From positions 307,727 through 371,726 of the forward strand of contig NZ_JAMXMY010000004.1 in the NCBI RefSeq assembly GCF_024055795.1: a stretch of DNA of 64,000 nt. Direction: 5' to 3'. Source of the stretch: Actinoallomurus purpureus (lineage in GTDB: Bacteria; Actinomycetota; Actinomycetes; Streptosporangiales; Streptosporangiaceae). Both the position numbers and the translations under genes were made by a program. The stretch's first letter is position 1. Each line of letters begins with the position of its first letter. This document shows, piece after piece, positions 18,186-26,165 of the stretch. Under the pieces are notes generated by a model. It worked only from the letters and a program-made list of their open reading frames with translations, did no database searches and had not been told where the DNA came from.

Positions 18186-19333
18186 GTGGTGAGCTCCGGG
18201 ACCTCGATGCGGCGGCCTTCCTTCCAGGAGCGCAGCCCCAGTTCGGCGAGCTGGACGCCGCGCGCGCCCGCGTAGAAGTCCCACGGGAACGCGCCGTCTT
18301 CGGCGACGTGCCGCAGGAACAGCTCCCACTGCGCCTTGAACCCGTTGTCGAACTCGGCGTTGTCCGGCACCTCCTGCCACTGGGCGCGGAAGTCCTCGGT
18401 GGCGGGCAGGTCGGGGTTCCACACGGGCTTCGGCGTCATCGACCGGTGCTGAACCCGGCAGCGGCGCAGCCCCGCGACGGCGCTGCCCTCGGTGCCGTCC
18501 ACCTGGAACTCCACCAGCTCGTCGCGGAACACCCGCGTCGTCCAGGAGGAGTTGATCTGCGCGATGACGCCGCCTTCGAGCTCGAAGATCCCGTACGCCG
18601 CGTCGTCCGCCGTCGTGGCGTACGGCTTGCCGGCCTCGTCGACCCGCTCGGGGATGTGGATCGCGCCGAGGGCCTGCACCGAGCGGACGGGCGCGATGAC
18701 GTCGTCCAGGACGTACCGCCAGTGGCAGAACATGTCGGCGATGATGCCGCCGCCGTCCTCCACCCGGTAGTTCCAGCTCGGGCGCTGCGCCTCCTGCCAG
18801 TCGCCCTCGAACACCCAGTACCCGAACTCGCCGCGCACCGACAGGATGCGCCCGAAGAAGCCGCCGTCGACGAGCCGCTTGAGCTTCAGCAGGCCCGGCA
18901 GGAACAGCTTGTCCTGCACGACGCCGTGCTTGACGCCGGCCTCGTCGGCGAGCCGCGCGAGCTCGAGCGCCTCCTCCACGTCCTCGGCGAGCGGTTTCTC
19001 GGTGTAGATGTGCTTGCCCGCCTCGATGGCCGTACGGACGGCCGGCGCACGGGCGCTGGTGATCTGGGTGTCGAAGTAGATCTCGACGTCGGGCCGGGCG
19101 AGGGCCTCGCCGAGGTCGGTGGTCCATTCCGTGAGGCCGTGCCGTTCGGCGATGGCGCGCAGCTTGACCTCGCTGCGGCCGACCAGGACGGGCTCCGGCC
19201 ACAGCACGGTGCCGTCGGCGGTGGTCAGGCCGCCCTGGTCACGGATCGCCAGAATCGAGCGGACGAGGTGCTGGCGGTACCCCATCCGGCCGGTCACGCC
19301 GTTCAGGACGATCCCGATGGGCCTGCGTGCCAT
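18182..19333 (-). CDS. Gfo/Idh/MocA-family oxidoreductase
   Basis: A 383-residue NAD(P)-dependent dehydrogenase. The N-terminal Rossmann fold is unusual in starting IGIVLNGVTGRMGYRQH; the family motif EKP occurs in AGKHIYTEKPLAED. The C-terminal alpha/beta domain carries ADMFCHWRYVLDD and the beta-sheet EGGVIAQINSSW. It likely oxidises a sugar or inositol-like compound in the cytosol, supplying the DUF993 and isomerase enzymes encoded next. It follows the ABC ATPase gene by 62 nt. Confidence 0.88.
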   Translation of the reverse strand: MARRPIGIVLNGVTGRMGYRQHLVRSILAIRDQGGLTTADGTVLWPEPVLVGRSEVKLRAIAERHGLTEWTTDLGEALARPDVEIYFDTQITSARAPAVRTAIEAGKHIYTEKPLAEDVEEALELARLADEAGVKHGVVQDKLFLPGLLKLKRLVDGGFFGRILSVRGEFGYWVFEGDWQEAQRPSWNYRVEDGGGIIADMFCHWRYVLDDVIAPVRSVQALGAIHIPERVDEAGKPYATTADDAAYGIFELEGGVIAQINSSWTTRVFRDELVEFQVDGTEGSAVAGLRRCRVQHRSMTPKPVWNPDLPATEDFRAQWQEVPDNAEFDNGFKAQWELFLRHVAEDGAFPWDFYAGARGVQLAELGLRSWKEGRRIEVPELTT

Positions 19334-19395
19334 CCCTGTGTGTTCCTCTCTGCGGGTTCCGGGGCGGAGCGTGTTCCTTGCCGCGCTCGCCTCGG

Positions 19396-20283
19396 TCAGT
19401 CGGCGGCCGACGCCGCGCCGAGGAGGTCGCGGATGCGGCCGGTGGCGCGGGCGAACTCCGGCTGCGCCATGGTCGCGGCGTAGTCGCGCTCGTCCGGCAG
19501 GTCCACATCGATGATCTCGGCGATGGTGCCGGGCCGGTCGGTCATGACGACGATCCGGTTGGCGAGATAGGCGGCCTCCGCGATCGAGTGCGTGACCAGC
19601 AGGACGGTCGTGCGGGTCTCCCGCCAGATGCGATTGAGCTCGATGTTCAGCTGTTCACGGGTGAGCGCGTCCAGCGCGCCGAACGGCTCGTCCATCAGCA
19701 GGACCGGCGGCTCGTGCAGCAGCGCCCGGCACAGCGCGACCCGCTGCTGCATGCCGCCCGACAGCTCGTGCGGGTAGGCGTCCTCGAACCCGGTGAGCCC
19801 GGTCATCGCGATCAGCTCCGCAGTGCGCTCACGGGCCCGGTCGGCGGGCATGCGGCGCATCTCGGCCTGCAGCAGGATGTTGCGCCGAGCGCTGCGCCAC
19901 TCCAGCAGCGCGGCCCGCTGGAAGACGTACCCGATGTCATGCCGGGGACCCTTCACCGCCTCGTCCCGGACCCGCACCGCGCCGGACGACGGCTTGAGCA
20001 GTCCCGCCACCAGCTTGAGCAGCGTCGACTTCCCGCAGCCCGACGGGCCGACGATCGCCACGAACTCGCCCTCCGCCACGTCGAGGGACACGTCGCGCAG
20101 CGCCGTGACGTCCTTCTTCTTCATGCGGAACCGTACGGCCACGTCCTCGATCTGGACGGTGCCGCCGCGGCTCGCTTCCTGTTCGGTCACGGGACCAACG
20201 GTGCTGTGCTTGTCGGTTCCCTCGCTTCGCTCGGTCACTGGTCCTCGTTCCCGTGTGCTTCCGGGCCCGGCCATCGTCGTCAC
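19396..20283 (-). CDS. ABC transporter ATPase (nitrate/taurine/SsuB type)
   Basis: A 295-residue ATP-binding subunit. Walker A GPSGCGKST (79-87), signature LSGGMQQRV (174-182), Walker B VLLMDEPFGALD (D198) and the H-loop VTHSIAEA are intact. The tail AEIIDVDLPDERD is typical of SsuB/TauB/NrtD-type ATPases. The first about 40 residues are a hydrophilic extension; GTG/ATG starts closer to the domain are possible. It powers uptake with the permease and lipoprotein encoded upstream. Confidence 0.9.
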   Translation of the reverse strand: MTTMAGPGSTRERGPVTERSEGTDKHSTVGPVTEQEASRGGTVQIEDVAVRFRMKKKDVTALRDVSLDVAEGEFVAIVGPSGCGKSTLLKLVAGLLKPSSGAVRVRDEAVKGPRHDIGYVFQRAALLEWRSARRNILLQAEMRRMPADRARERTAELIAMTGLTGFEDAYPHELSGGMQQRVALCRALLHEPPVLLMDEPFGALDALTREQLNIELNRIWRETRTTVLLVTHSIAEAAYLANRIVVMTDRPGTIAEIIDVDLPDERDYAATMAQPEFARATGRIRDLLGAASAAD

Positions 20284-20298
20284 CCCTTCGGCGGTCGT

Positions 20299-21315
20299 TC
20301 AGCCCTGCGGGGCGTCGGAGGAGTCCCAGTACGCCGACGCCGGCTGCGCCTTGCTGATCAGGCCGGCCGCGGTGAAGACGCCGATGGTCGTCTGCCAGTC
20401 GGCCTCGGTGTTGACGCCGGGGGCCTTGCCCTTGGTGGCGTCGGTGTGCAGCAGGCTCAGCGTCGTCTGGAACTGCTGTGTCAGCACCGTCGGCGACGGG
20501 AGCTGCTGGGACGCGCCCTGCATCGCCGCGACGGCGTTCGCCGGGTCCTTCTCCGCCGCCGCCCACGCCTCGCTGGTGGCCGCGGACATCCGCTTGACCA
20601 GGTCCGCGTCGCTCTTGAGCTTCCGGTCGCCGACGAGCAGACCGTTGGAGTAGTAGTTGAGGCCGAAGTCGGCGAACTTCAGGTACGACACCTGCTTGCC
20701 GGACTTGGCGGCCATGGTCGGGCCCTGGTCGTTGGCGTAGCCGATCAGGCCGTCCGTCTTGCCGGAGATGACCGCGGCCATCTTGCCCGCCGGGTCGGTG
20801 TTCTGCAGGTGGACGTCCGACTCGCTCAGACCGTTCTTCTTCAGGAACGCCGGGAACGTCCGCGAGGGCGCGTCGCCCGCCGTCGCGGCGATGGTCTTGC
20901 CCTTCAGGTCCGCCGGCGTCTTGATCGTCTTGGCCGAGAAGAACTGCACGGAGGCCGGCGTCGTCTGCATGTAGACGCCGATGCTCTTGACCGGCAGCCC
21001 CTGGCTCACCCCGGCCAGCAGCGCCGGCGTGTCCGCCCAGCCGAAGTCGGTCTGGCCCGCGCCGGTCGCCTGCACCGTCTTCTGCGAGCCCTGCCCCGCC
21101 TTGATCTGCAGGTCGATGCCGTGCTTCTCGAAGATGCCCTGCTTCTTGCCGTAGTAGAACGGCGCGTGCTCGCCGTAGGGGTACCAGTTGAGGGTCAGCG
21201 TGACCTTGTCGAGGTCCTTGCCCGAGGCGCTCTTGGACTTGCCGCCCCCTCCCCCGCACGCGGCGGTGACCGCCACGATGGGGACCAGGACGAGGGCGAG
21301 GCTGCGCAGTTTCAT
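20299..21315 (-). CDS. NMT1/SsuA-type substrate-binding lipoprotein
   Basis: A 338-residue ABC solute receptor. The signal peptide ends with the lipobox VTAAC (Cys about residue 20), followed by a Gly linker. The body matches the NMT1/THI5-like/SsuA fold: VTLTLNWYPYGEHAPFYYGKKQGIFEKHGID is the standard opening and DLKGKTIAATAGDAPSR the hinge strand. This family binds pyrimidine precursors, sulfonates, riboflavin and similar small molecules rather than ordinary sugars, which makes its place in a sugar-type island notable. Confidence 0.88.
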   Translation of the reverse strand: MKLRSLALVLVPIVAVTAACGGGGGKSKSASGKDLDKVTLTLNWYPYGEHAPFYYGKKQGIFEKHGIDLQIKAGQGSQKTVQATGAGQTDFGWADTPALLAGVSQGLPVKSIGVYMQTTPASVQFFSAKTIKTPADLKGKTIAATAGDAPSRTFPAFLKKNGLSESDVHLQNTDPAGKMAAVISGKTDGLIGYANDQGPTMAAKSGKQVSYLKFADFGLNYYSNGLLVGDRKLKSDADLVKRMSAATSEAWAAAEKDPANAVAAMQGASQQLPSPTVLTQQFQTTLSLLHTDATKGKAPGVNTEADWQTTIGVFTAAGLISKAQPASAYWDSSDAPQG

Positions 21316-21378
21316 GAATCGTCTCCGTCGGTAGGTCAGTGCTCCGTCAGCAGGGTCGGCGGGGGCGTACGCCGTGTG

Positions 21379-22239
21379 TCAGTAGGTGGTGGTCACGGCG
21401 GCGCCGCGACGGCTGGCGTGCCACGGCAGGAGCAGCTTCTCGGCGAACTCCACGAGCACGAACAGGACGACGCCGATCAGGGACATGACGATCAGACCGG
21501 CGAAGAGCATGGGGGTGTCGAGGTTGCCGTTGGCCTGCTGGATCACGTACCCGAGGCCCTCGTTGGCCCCGACGAACTCGCCGACGACGGCGCCCGTGAC
21601 GGCGAGCGTCACGGCGACCTTCAGCCCGGAGAACAGGTGCGGCAGCGAGGCCGGGAAGCGGATCTTGGAGAACGTCTGCAGCGGTCCCGCGCCCATCGTC
21701 GCCGACAGCTGGATCATCTCCGGGTCGACCGCCTTCAGGCCGGTGACCATCGAGATGACCACGGGGAAGAACGCGATGAGCACGGCGACGACGACCTTCG
21801 GGGCGAGTCCGAAGCCGAGCCAGACCACGAGCAGCGGCGCGATCGCGACCTTGGGGATGACCTGCGCGAACAGCAGCACGGGATAGAGCGTCTTCTCGAT
21901 CGCCGTGGAGTAGACCATGATCACGGCGGCGAGGACGCCGACGATCGTCGCGATGACGAAGCCGAGCAGCGTCTCGTACGTCGTGACCCAGGTGTGGTGC
22001 CAGATGTAGCCCCACTTGTCGCTCATCACCTGCAGCGTCTTGGCCGGCGACGGAACGAGGTAGGTCTCGACCAGCTTGGCGGCGGTGATCACCCACCAGG
22101 CGACGAGGAGCGCGACGAGCAGGGCGACGGGCCGCCAGGACCGGCCGATCGCGTCGCGGAACCGCTCGCCGGGCCCGGGTCTGTCACGCTCGGCGACTCC
22201 GGCCACCGGAACACTGGACGCGGTGCTCTGACTCACCAT
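21379..22239 (-). CDS. ABC transporter permease (SsuC/TauC type)
   Basis: A 286-residue inner-membrane subunit with six hydrophobic helices and the BPD_transp_1 EAA-loop region GAGPLQTFSKIRFPASLPHLFSGLK. The start ATG at 22239 has GGAGGAGCTC just upstream. A much longer upstream extension of this frame would run through the divergent LacI gene and is rejected. First gene of the minus-strand operon; LacI-type operators lie 35-60 nt upstream. Confidence 0.9.
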   Translation of the reverse strand: MVSQSTASSVPVAGVAERDRPGPGERFRDAIGRSWRPVALLVALLVAWWVITAAKLVETYLVPSPAKTLQVMSDKWGYIWHHTWVTTYETLLGFVIATIVGVLAAVIMVYSTAIEKTLYPVLLFAQVIPKVAIAPLLVVWLGFGLAPKVVVAVLIAFFPVVISMVTGLKAVDPEMIQLSATMGAGPLQTFSKIRFPASLPHLFSGLKVAVTLAVTGAVVGEFVGANEGLGYVIQQANGNLDTPMLFAGLIVMSLIGVVLFVLVEFAEKLLLPWHASRRGAAVTTTY

Positions 22240-22273
22240 GAGCTCCTCCGTGCTCGGACCCGCGCTTAGGCTC

Positions 22274-22300
22274 AGAAAGCGATTTCTGAAAGCGCTTTCT
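22274..22300. promoter_or_regulatory. Tandem LacI-type operators between transporter operon and lacI-type gene
   Basis: AGAAAGCGATTTCT (22274-22287) and GAAAGCGCTTTC (22288-22299) are adjacent CG-centred palindromes, placed where the divergent promoters of the transporter operon and the LacI gene must lie. The second is identical to the box at 16107-16118. Confidence 0.8.
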
Positions 22301-22395
22301 GCTACCGTAGGGACGGCGTACGGTGCGGTCAAGAGGGGTGCCGATCCCGATGTGAGTCGCACACTCGCGACATGCTGGAGCCAGGAGGGCGCACA

Positions 22396-23643
22396 GTGGG
22401 GGAAGAACGACCGGAGCGGCCGAGCAGACGCACACCGGGAACGGCGTCGGCACCGGGCAGCGCGTCTGACGCCGACGCAAGCCGCGACGGCGCCGGCGGA
22501 GGCGCGGGAACCGGAAGCGGGGCCGGAAGCGGCGGCGGGGCCGGCGGAGGCGCCGCAGGCGCGGGAACCGGAGGCGCGGGAACCGGAGGCGGCCCGGGAG
22601 GCACGGCGGGCGCGCACGTCACGCTGCAGGACGTCGCCCGGCGGGCGGAGGTCTCCCTCGCCACCGCCTCCCGCGTGCTCAACGGCACCACCCAGGTCCG
22701 CTCCGACCTGCGCGAACGCGTGCTGGCCGCCGCCTCGGAGCTCGCCTACGCGCCCAACGCGCACGCCCAGGCGCTCGCCCGCGCCTCGAGTCACTCCATC
22801 GGCCTCATCTGCCACGACGTCAGCGACCCGTACTTCGCGACCATCGCCCGCGGCGTCACCCGCGCCGCCGCCGAGCACGGGATGCTCGTCATGCTGGCCA
22901 GCACGTTCCGCGACCCGGCGCGCGAGGTCGACTACGTCGCGATGCTCCGCGCCCAGCGCGCCCGCGCGATCCTGCTGATCGGCTCCGGATTCGAGGACCG
23001 CGCGTGGGAGCGCGCGATGGACGCCGAACTCGACCCGTACCTGCGGACCGGCGGCCGGGTCGCCGTCCTCAGCCGCCACCGCAGCCTGCGCGTCGACACC
23101 GTGCAGCCGGAGAACCGCGAGGGCGCTGCCGCGCTCGCCCGCGCCCTGCTCGACCTCGGCCATCGTGAGTTCGCGGTGCTCACCGGGCCGCGTACGCTCA
23201 CGACCGTGGTCGACCGGCTGGGCGGCTTCCGCGACGCCCTGGCCGAGGCCGGGGTGGCGCTGCCCGACGAGCAGGTCGTCGAGGAGTCGTTCACCCGCGA
23301 CGGCGGGTACGCCGCCGTCACCGAGCTGCTCCGCCGCGGATCACGGGCGACGTGCGTGTTCGCCCTCACCGACATCATGGCGATCGGCGCGCTCTCCGCC
23401 TTCCGCGATCACGGCATCGACGTGCCGGGCCAGGTGTCCCTGGCCGGCTTCGACGACATCCCGATCGTCCGCGATCTCGTCCCGCCGCTGACCACGGTCG
23501 CCCTGCCCCTCGAGGAGATGGGCGAGCGCGTCATGCACCTCGCCGTCCGCGAATCCGCCCGCCGCAGCCGCGTCGAACGCATCGCCGGCGAAGTCGTCCT
23601 CCGCGCCAGCACCACCGCCCCCCGGGGCCGGAAGGCCGGATGA
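22396..23643 (+). CDS. LacI-family transcriptional regulator
   Basis: A 415-residue repressor. The LacI helix-turn-helix is clear: VTLQDVARRAEVSLATASRVLNG, followed by the hinge helix region. The effector domain is of the periplasmic-binding type (SIGLICHDVSDPYFATIARGV, VFALTDIMAIGALSAFRDHGIDVPGQVSLAGFDDIP). Before the HTH stands an unusual low-complexity tract of about 45 residues made of Gly and Ala with few Thr/Ser. The GTG at 22396 is preferred because GGAGGG lies 6 nt upstream; ATG 22372 is the alternative. It probably binds the GAAAGCGCTTTC boxes. Confidence 0.88.
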   Translation: MGEERPERPSRRTPGTASAPGSASDADASRDGAGGGAGTGSGAGSGGGAGGGAAGAGTGGAGTGGGPGGTAGAHVTLQDVARRAEVSLATASRVLNGTTQVRSDLRERVLAAASELAYAPNAHAQALARASSHSIGLICHDVSDPYFATIARGVTRAAAEHGMLVMLASTFRDPAREVDYVAMLRAQRARAILLIGSGFEDRAWERAMDAELDPYLRTGGRVAVLSRHRSLRVDTVQPENREGAAALARALLDLGHREFAVLTGPRTLTTVVDRLGGFRDALAEAGVALPDEQVVEESFTRDGGYAAVTELLRRGSRATCVFALTDIMAIGALSAFRDHGIDVPGQVSLAGFDDIPIVRDLVPPLTTVALPLEEMGERVMHLAVRESARRSRVERIAGEVVLRASTTAPRGRKAG

Positions 23644-23777
23644 CGGACCCCGTTCGCGACCGGACCGGCGCGATGTCCCACGCCTTCGATGATGGCGACC
23701 GCGGGTCGGCGATCTTTAAGAATCGGCGGCCGCCAGGCCGCCTTTTACTCCATCTTTCTGGTGAGCGACCAGGCAGT

Positions 23778-23792
23778 GTGCGATTATCGCAC
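23778..23792. promoter_or_regulatory. Palindromic operator at the start of the XRE-ImmA gene
   Basis: GTGCGATTATCGCAC is a perfect palindrome with 7-bp arms around a central T, ending 2 nt before the ATG at 23794. Its position suits autorepression by the encoded XRE protein, either blocking the promoter of a leaderless mRNA or translation initiation. Confidence 0.6.
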
Positions 23793-23793
23793 T

Positions 23794-24876
23794 ATGGATG
23801 ACAGGTGGTCGTGGCTCGATGTCGGGCAGCGCGTCCGCGAGTCCCGCGTGGCCGCTGGCCTGTCCCAAGAGGACTTGGCCCGAAAGATCGGGCTCGGTCG
23901 TACGATGATCGCCAAGATCGAGTCGGGCAAACGCGGCATGGACGCACTGGAGCTCGCCAAGTTCGCCCGGACGCTCGGTGTTCCGCTCGGACACTTCCTG
24001 ACCCGGCCACCCGAGGTGCTTTCGCATCGAGCGGAGCTCTCCGACGACAACGCCAGCGAGGCGGAAGCCCAGTCTTACCGAATGGACGCGTCGCTTCAGG
24101 AGTGGCTGGCCGACATCCGGCAACTGATTACCTTGGGCGTCCTACAGGTACCCGAGCGTCGGGGGTGCCCGGCCTCTGTCGAGGACCATGGATCAGCGCG
24201 ACGAGTGGCGTTGTGGGTGCGCGCTGAGACCGGCTGGAATCTCGACCCGATCGACTCGCTGATGACCGTCTGTGAATCCATGGGGCAGCTCGTCGCGGTG
24301 GTGGAGATACCCGGTGACGGGGCATCCCTGATCGACGGGGAGGTCGGAGCGGCCGTGGTCAGCCGGATCGGCGATCCAGGGCGTCGGCGCACGACTGCGG
24401 CGCACGAGTTGGGACACTTCGTCGTCGGCGACGAGTACTCGAACGACCTGGGCGTTCACACTTCCCGCGTCGACCGTGAAAAAATCATCAACAGCTTCGC
24501 CGCCGAGCTGCTTCTTCCCCTCTCGGTGGTGAGGGCACAGGCCGTGAGCGGCGTCTGCTCACGGAAAGAATTGATCAAACTGGCGGCCTCATACCGCACC
24601 TCATGGACGCTCGCGGTCAGCCAGGCCGTGACCGCCGGCGTCGCGGAGCGCTCGCTGAGCCGGAACACCCCCACGCGGGCGGAGTTCCTCGAAGCCGTCG
24701 GCTGGGCACCTCAACCGGATCTCGAATCGGTACGGGTGCCCCCGGTTTTCGCACAGGCGGTTCTCGAGGCATGGCGACAGTCGATGATCACCTCGACTCG
24801 TGCGGTCGAGATGATGCGAGGTGAGCTGGAGATCTCCGATCTCCCCGGCCGCGATGAATCCGACGTCGAACCATGA
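23794..24876 (+). CDS. XRE-type HTH regulator fused to ImmA/IrrE metallopeptidase
   Basis: A 360-residue protein. Residues 10-70 are an XRE helix-turn-helix (VRESRVAAGLSQEDLARKIG, then MIAKIESGKRG). Residues about 135-270 are an ImmA/IrrE (COG2856) domain with the zinc motif HELGH (204-208) in TTAAHELGHFVVGDE. Such fusions act as antitoxins or as protease-controlled switches. ATG 23794 follows directly on an operator palindrome; a GTG at 23761 is an alternative. In the same reading frame, seven codons past its TGA, a PIN-like toxin sequence begins, so the pair was probably a toxin-antitoxin unit. Confidence 0.85.
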   Translation: MDDRWSWLDVGQRVRESRVAAGLSQEDLARKIGLGRTMIAKIESGKRGMDALELAKFARTLGVPLGHFLTRPPEVLSHRAELSDDNASEAEAQSYRMDASLQEWLADIRQLITLGVLQVPERRGCPASVEDHGSARRVALWVRAETGWNLDPIDSLMTVCESMGQLVAVVEIPGDGASLIDGEVGAAVVSRIGDPGRRRTTAAHELGHFVVGDEYSNDLGVHTSRVDREKIINSFAAELLLPLSVVRAQAVSGVCSRKELIKLAASYRTSWTLAVSQAVTAGVAERSLSRNTPTRAEFLEAVGWAPQPDLESVRVPPVFAQAVLEAWRQSMITSTRAVEMMRGELEISDLPGRDESDVEP

Positions 24877-24897
24877 CAGAGACCGCACACCACCGAT

Positions 24898-25332
24898 GTG
24901 GTCAGGGAAGAGCTACGCACGGGTGCCGAGTCGCATCCGGCGCTCCGCGTGGCTCTGGACCTCGACTGGCTCAAGATCGAAAGACTGGACACCATCCCGG
25001 AGCTCACCGGCTTCTACGAATGGGTGAAGCGTCTGGGGTCGGGGGAAAGGAACCTTGGCGAGGCGAGCGTCTTCGCGGCGACCGAACTGCTCGGCGCCAT
25101 CGCTGTCTCCGATGACCAAGACGCGGTGCGAGTCGGCCGAAAGTTCGGTCTGAAAGTGCACGGGACACTATGGCTCCTGAGCCTTGCCTGCCGGGACGGC
25201 AAGCTGACCGAGGTCAATGTCGGGAATCTGATCGATGCGCTGAGAGAAAGCGGCATGCGGCTGCCGTGCAGCGGCAGCGAGTACAGCGGCTGGGCTCGCA
25301 GCAAGTCGAACGACCGCAGCACTTGCGGTTGA
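24898..25332 (+). pseudogene. 5'-truncated PIN-domain (DUF3368-like) toxin
   Basis: The product of up to 144 residues reads TDVVREELR...HPALRVAL, then GEASVFAATELLGAIAVSDDQDAVRVGRKFGLKVHGTLWLL, and LIDALRESGMRLP. This order is that of the middle and end of DUF3368/PIN nucleases. The first strand with its catalytic Asp, normally about 25-35 residues upstream of the VVREEL helix, is missing: the frame is closed by the TGA of the ImmA gene seven codons earlier. The overlapping ATG at 24873 opens a different, unrelated frame. The only start is a GTG at 24898 without a ribosome site. Probably an inactivated toxin; readthrough of the TGA would create an in-frame fusion. Confidence 0.58.
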
Positions 25333-25420
25333 AACGAAGCTAGCGACAGTTCCTCACTGTGGTGGGTGGCAGACCCTCCACCCGTGGACATTCCACGGAC
25401 AAATGAGACAGGAGAAACTC

Positions 25421-25573
25421 ATGCCTGACGAGAAGGACACCACCGTTCCCGAGCAGTCCGACAACTCCAGCCAGAGCGGCGACTCGGGCCAGAGCGGCTC
25501 CGACAACAACCCTCTGATCGTCGCGAACGCCGACGGGTCCGTGACCCAGTGGCCGCCCGAGCCCCGCAACTAA
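25421..25573 (+). CDS. 50-residue Ser/Asn-rich peptide
   Basis: A short ORF with a clear ribosome site (GGAGAAACTC before the ATG) and a strong terminator overlapping its stop. The peptide opens with acidic MPDEKDTTVPEQSD, continues with a Ser/Gly/Gln repeat (SSQSGDSGQSGSDNN) and ends NADGSVTQWPPEPRN. I recognise no family. The leader-like acidic N-terminus and compact C-terminal end recall peptide precursors, but no modification enzyme is adjacent. A small inverted repeat CGTGGACATTCCACG lies 24 nt upstream (25383-25397). Confidence 0.6.
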   Translation: MPDEKDTTVPEQSDNSSQSGDSGQSGSDNNPLIVANADGSVTQWPPEPRN

Positions 25574-25610
25574 GGGCTTTCTCCGGGATGTCCCGGGGAA
25601 AGCCCTTCTT
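25572..25610 (+). terminator. Rho-independent-type terminator
   Basis: AAGGGCTTTC and CCGGGA (25572-25588) pair with TCCCGG and GAAAGCCCTT (25591-25607) around a TG loop, then CTTCCTT follows. It ends transcription of the 50-residue peptide gene and overlaps its TAA. Confidence 0.85.
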
Positions 25611-26165
25611 CCTTGCGCTCAGGGCTGTCGGCGCTGGGGACGATGACGCGTGACGCTAACGAGTAGAAGACCTGTCAGGTCGGCCCCAGTTAGGGCGGTG
25701 CGCGCCGCCGGGACCGGCGGCGGCGATGGCCGCCGTACGGACGGGCGCATGGTCATGAGCTTCGGTGATGGCCCCCGAATGAATCACCCATTTGGGAGGC
25801 ACACCCATGTATTGGGCACCGACGGCACGCCACTGCGTCAGCCGCCGTCCACTGAGACGATAATTTTCTCGCCTGAGCAGAAACCGTGGAAACACACGGG
25901 TTCCCCCACGGCAACGCCGTAGTGGATTTTGGATACACTTTTCCGCCCGCCATTCCCGACGAATGCCGTAAGAGCTGCTCAGCGGCCCGCGCGCCGAGTT
26001 CTTCCTGCGCCACGACAACCACTGGCTTGACGGATAGCCCTCGGGCACGCGAGGGAGGCGGATCGGTCGTACGGGGGAGGCCGGAAGATGGCTCGCACTG
26101 GCGATCCCCTGACGGCCGGGAATCCCGAGGATTGCCTCATAAGCCCACCGTCCTCGGGAGCCACC
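25611..26165. other. Gene-free stretch of about 550 nt
   Basis: I find no convincing gene. The composition is lower in GC than its neighbours around 25860-25960 (runs such as ATAATTTTCTC and GATTTTGGATACACTTTT). An 18-codon ORF at 25807 has a GGGAGG site but no recognisable product. The promoter of the following three-gene operon should lie near the right end. Confidence 0.5.

Noticed and set aside
19327..22269. A 980-codon plus-strand frame opposite the ABC transporter genes
   Set aside because: The minus strand encodes complete, motif-bearing ABC and Gfo/Idh proteins; the plus frame has only GC-driven low complexity.
24873..25115. An 80-codon ORF starting in an ATGA overlap with the XRE-ImmA gene
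   Set aside because: The frame gives an Arg/Gly-rich product unrelated to the PIN domain, whose signature is in the other frame.
25807..25863. An 18-codon ORF with a GGGAGG site
   Set aside because: Too short and unlike any known peptide; no terminator or conserved context seen.
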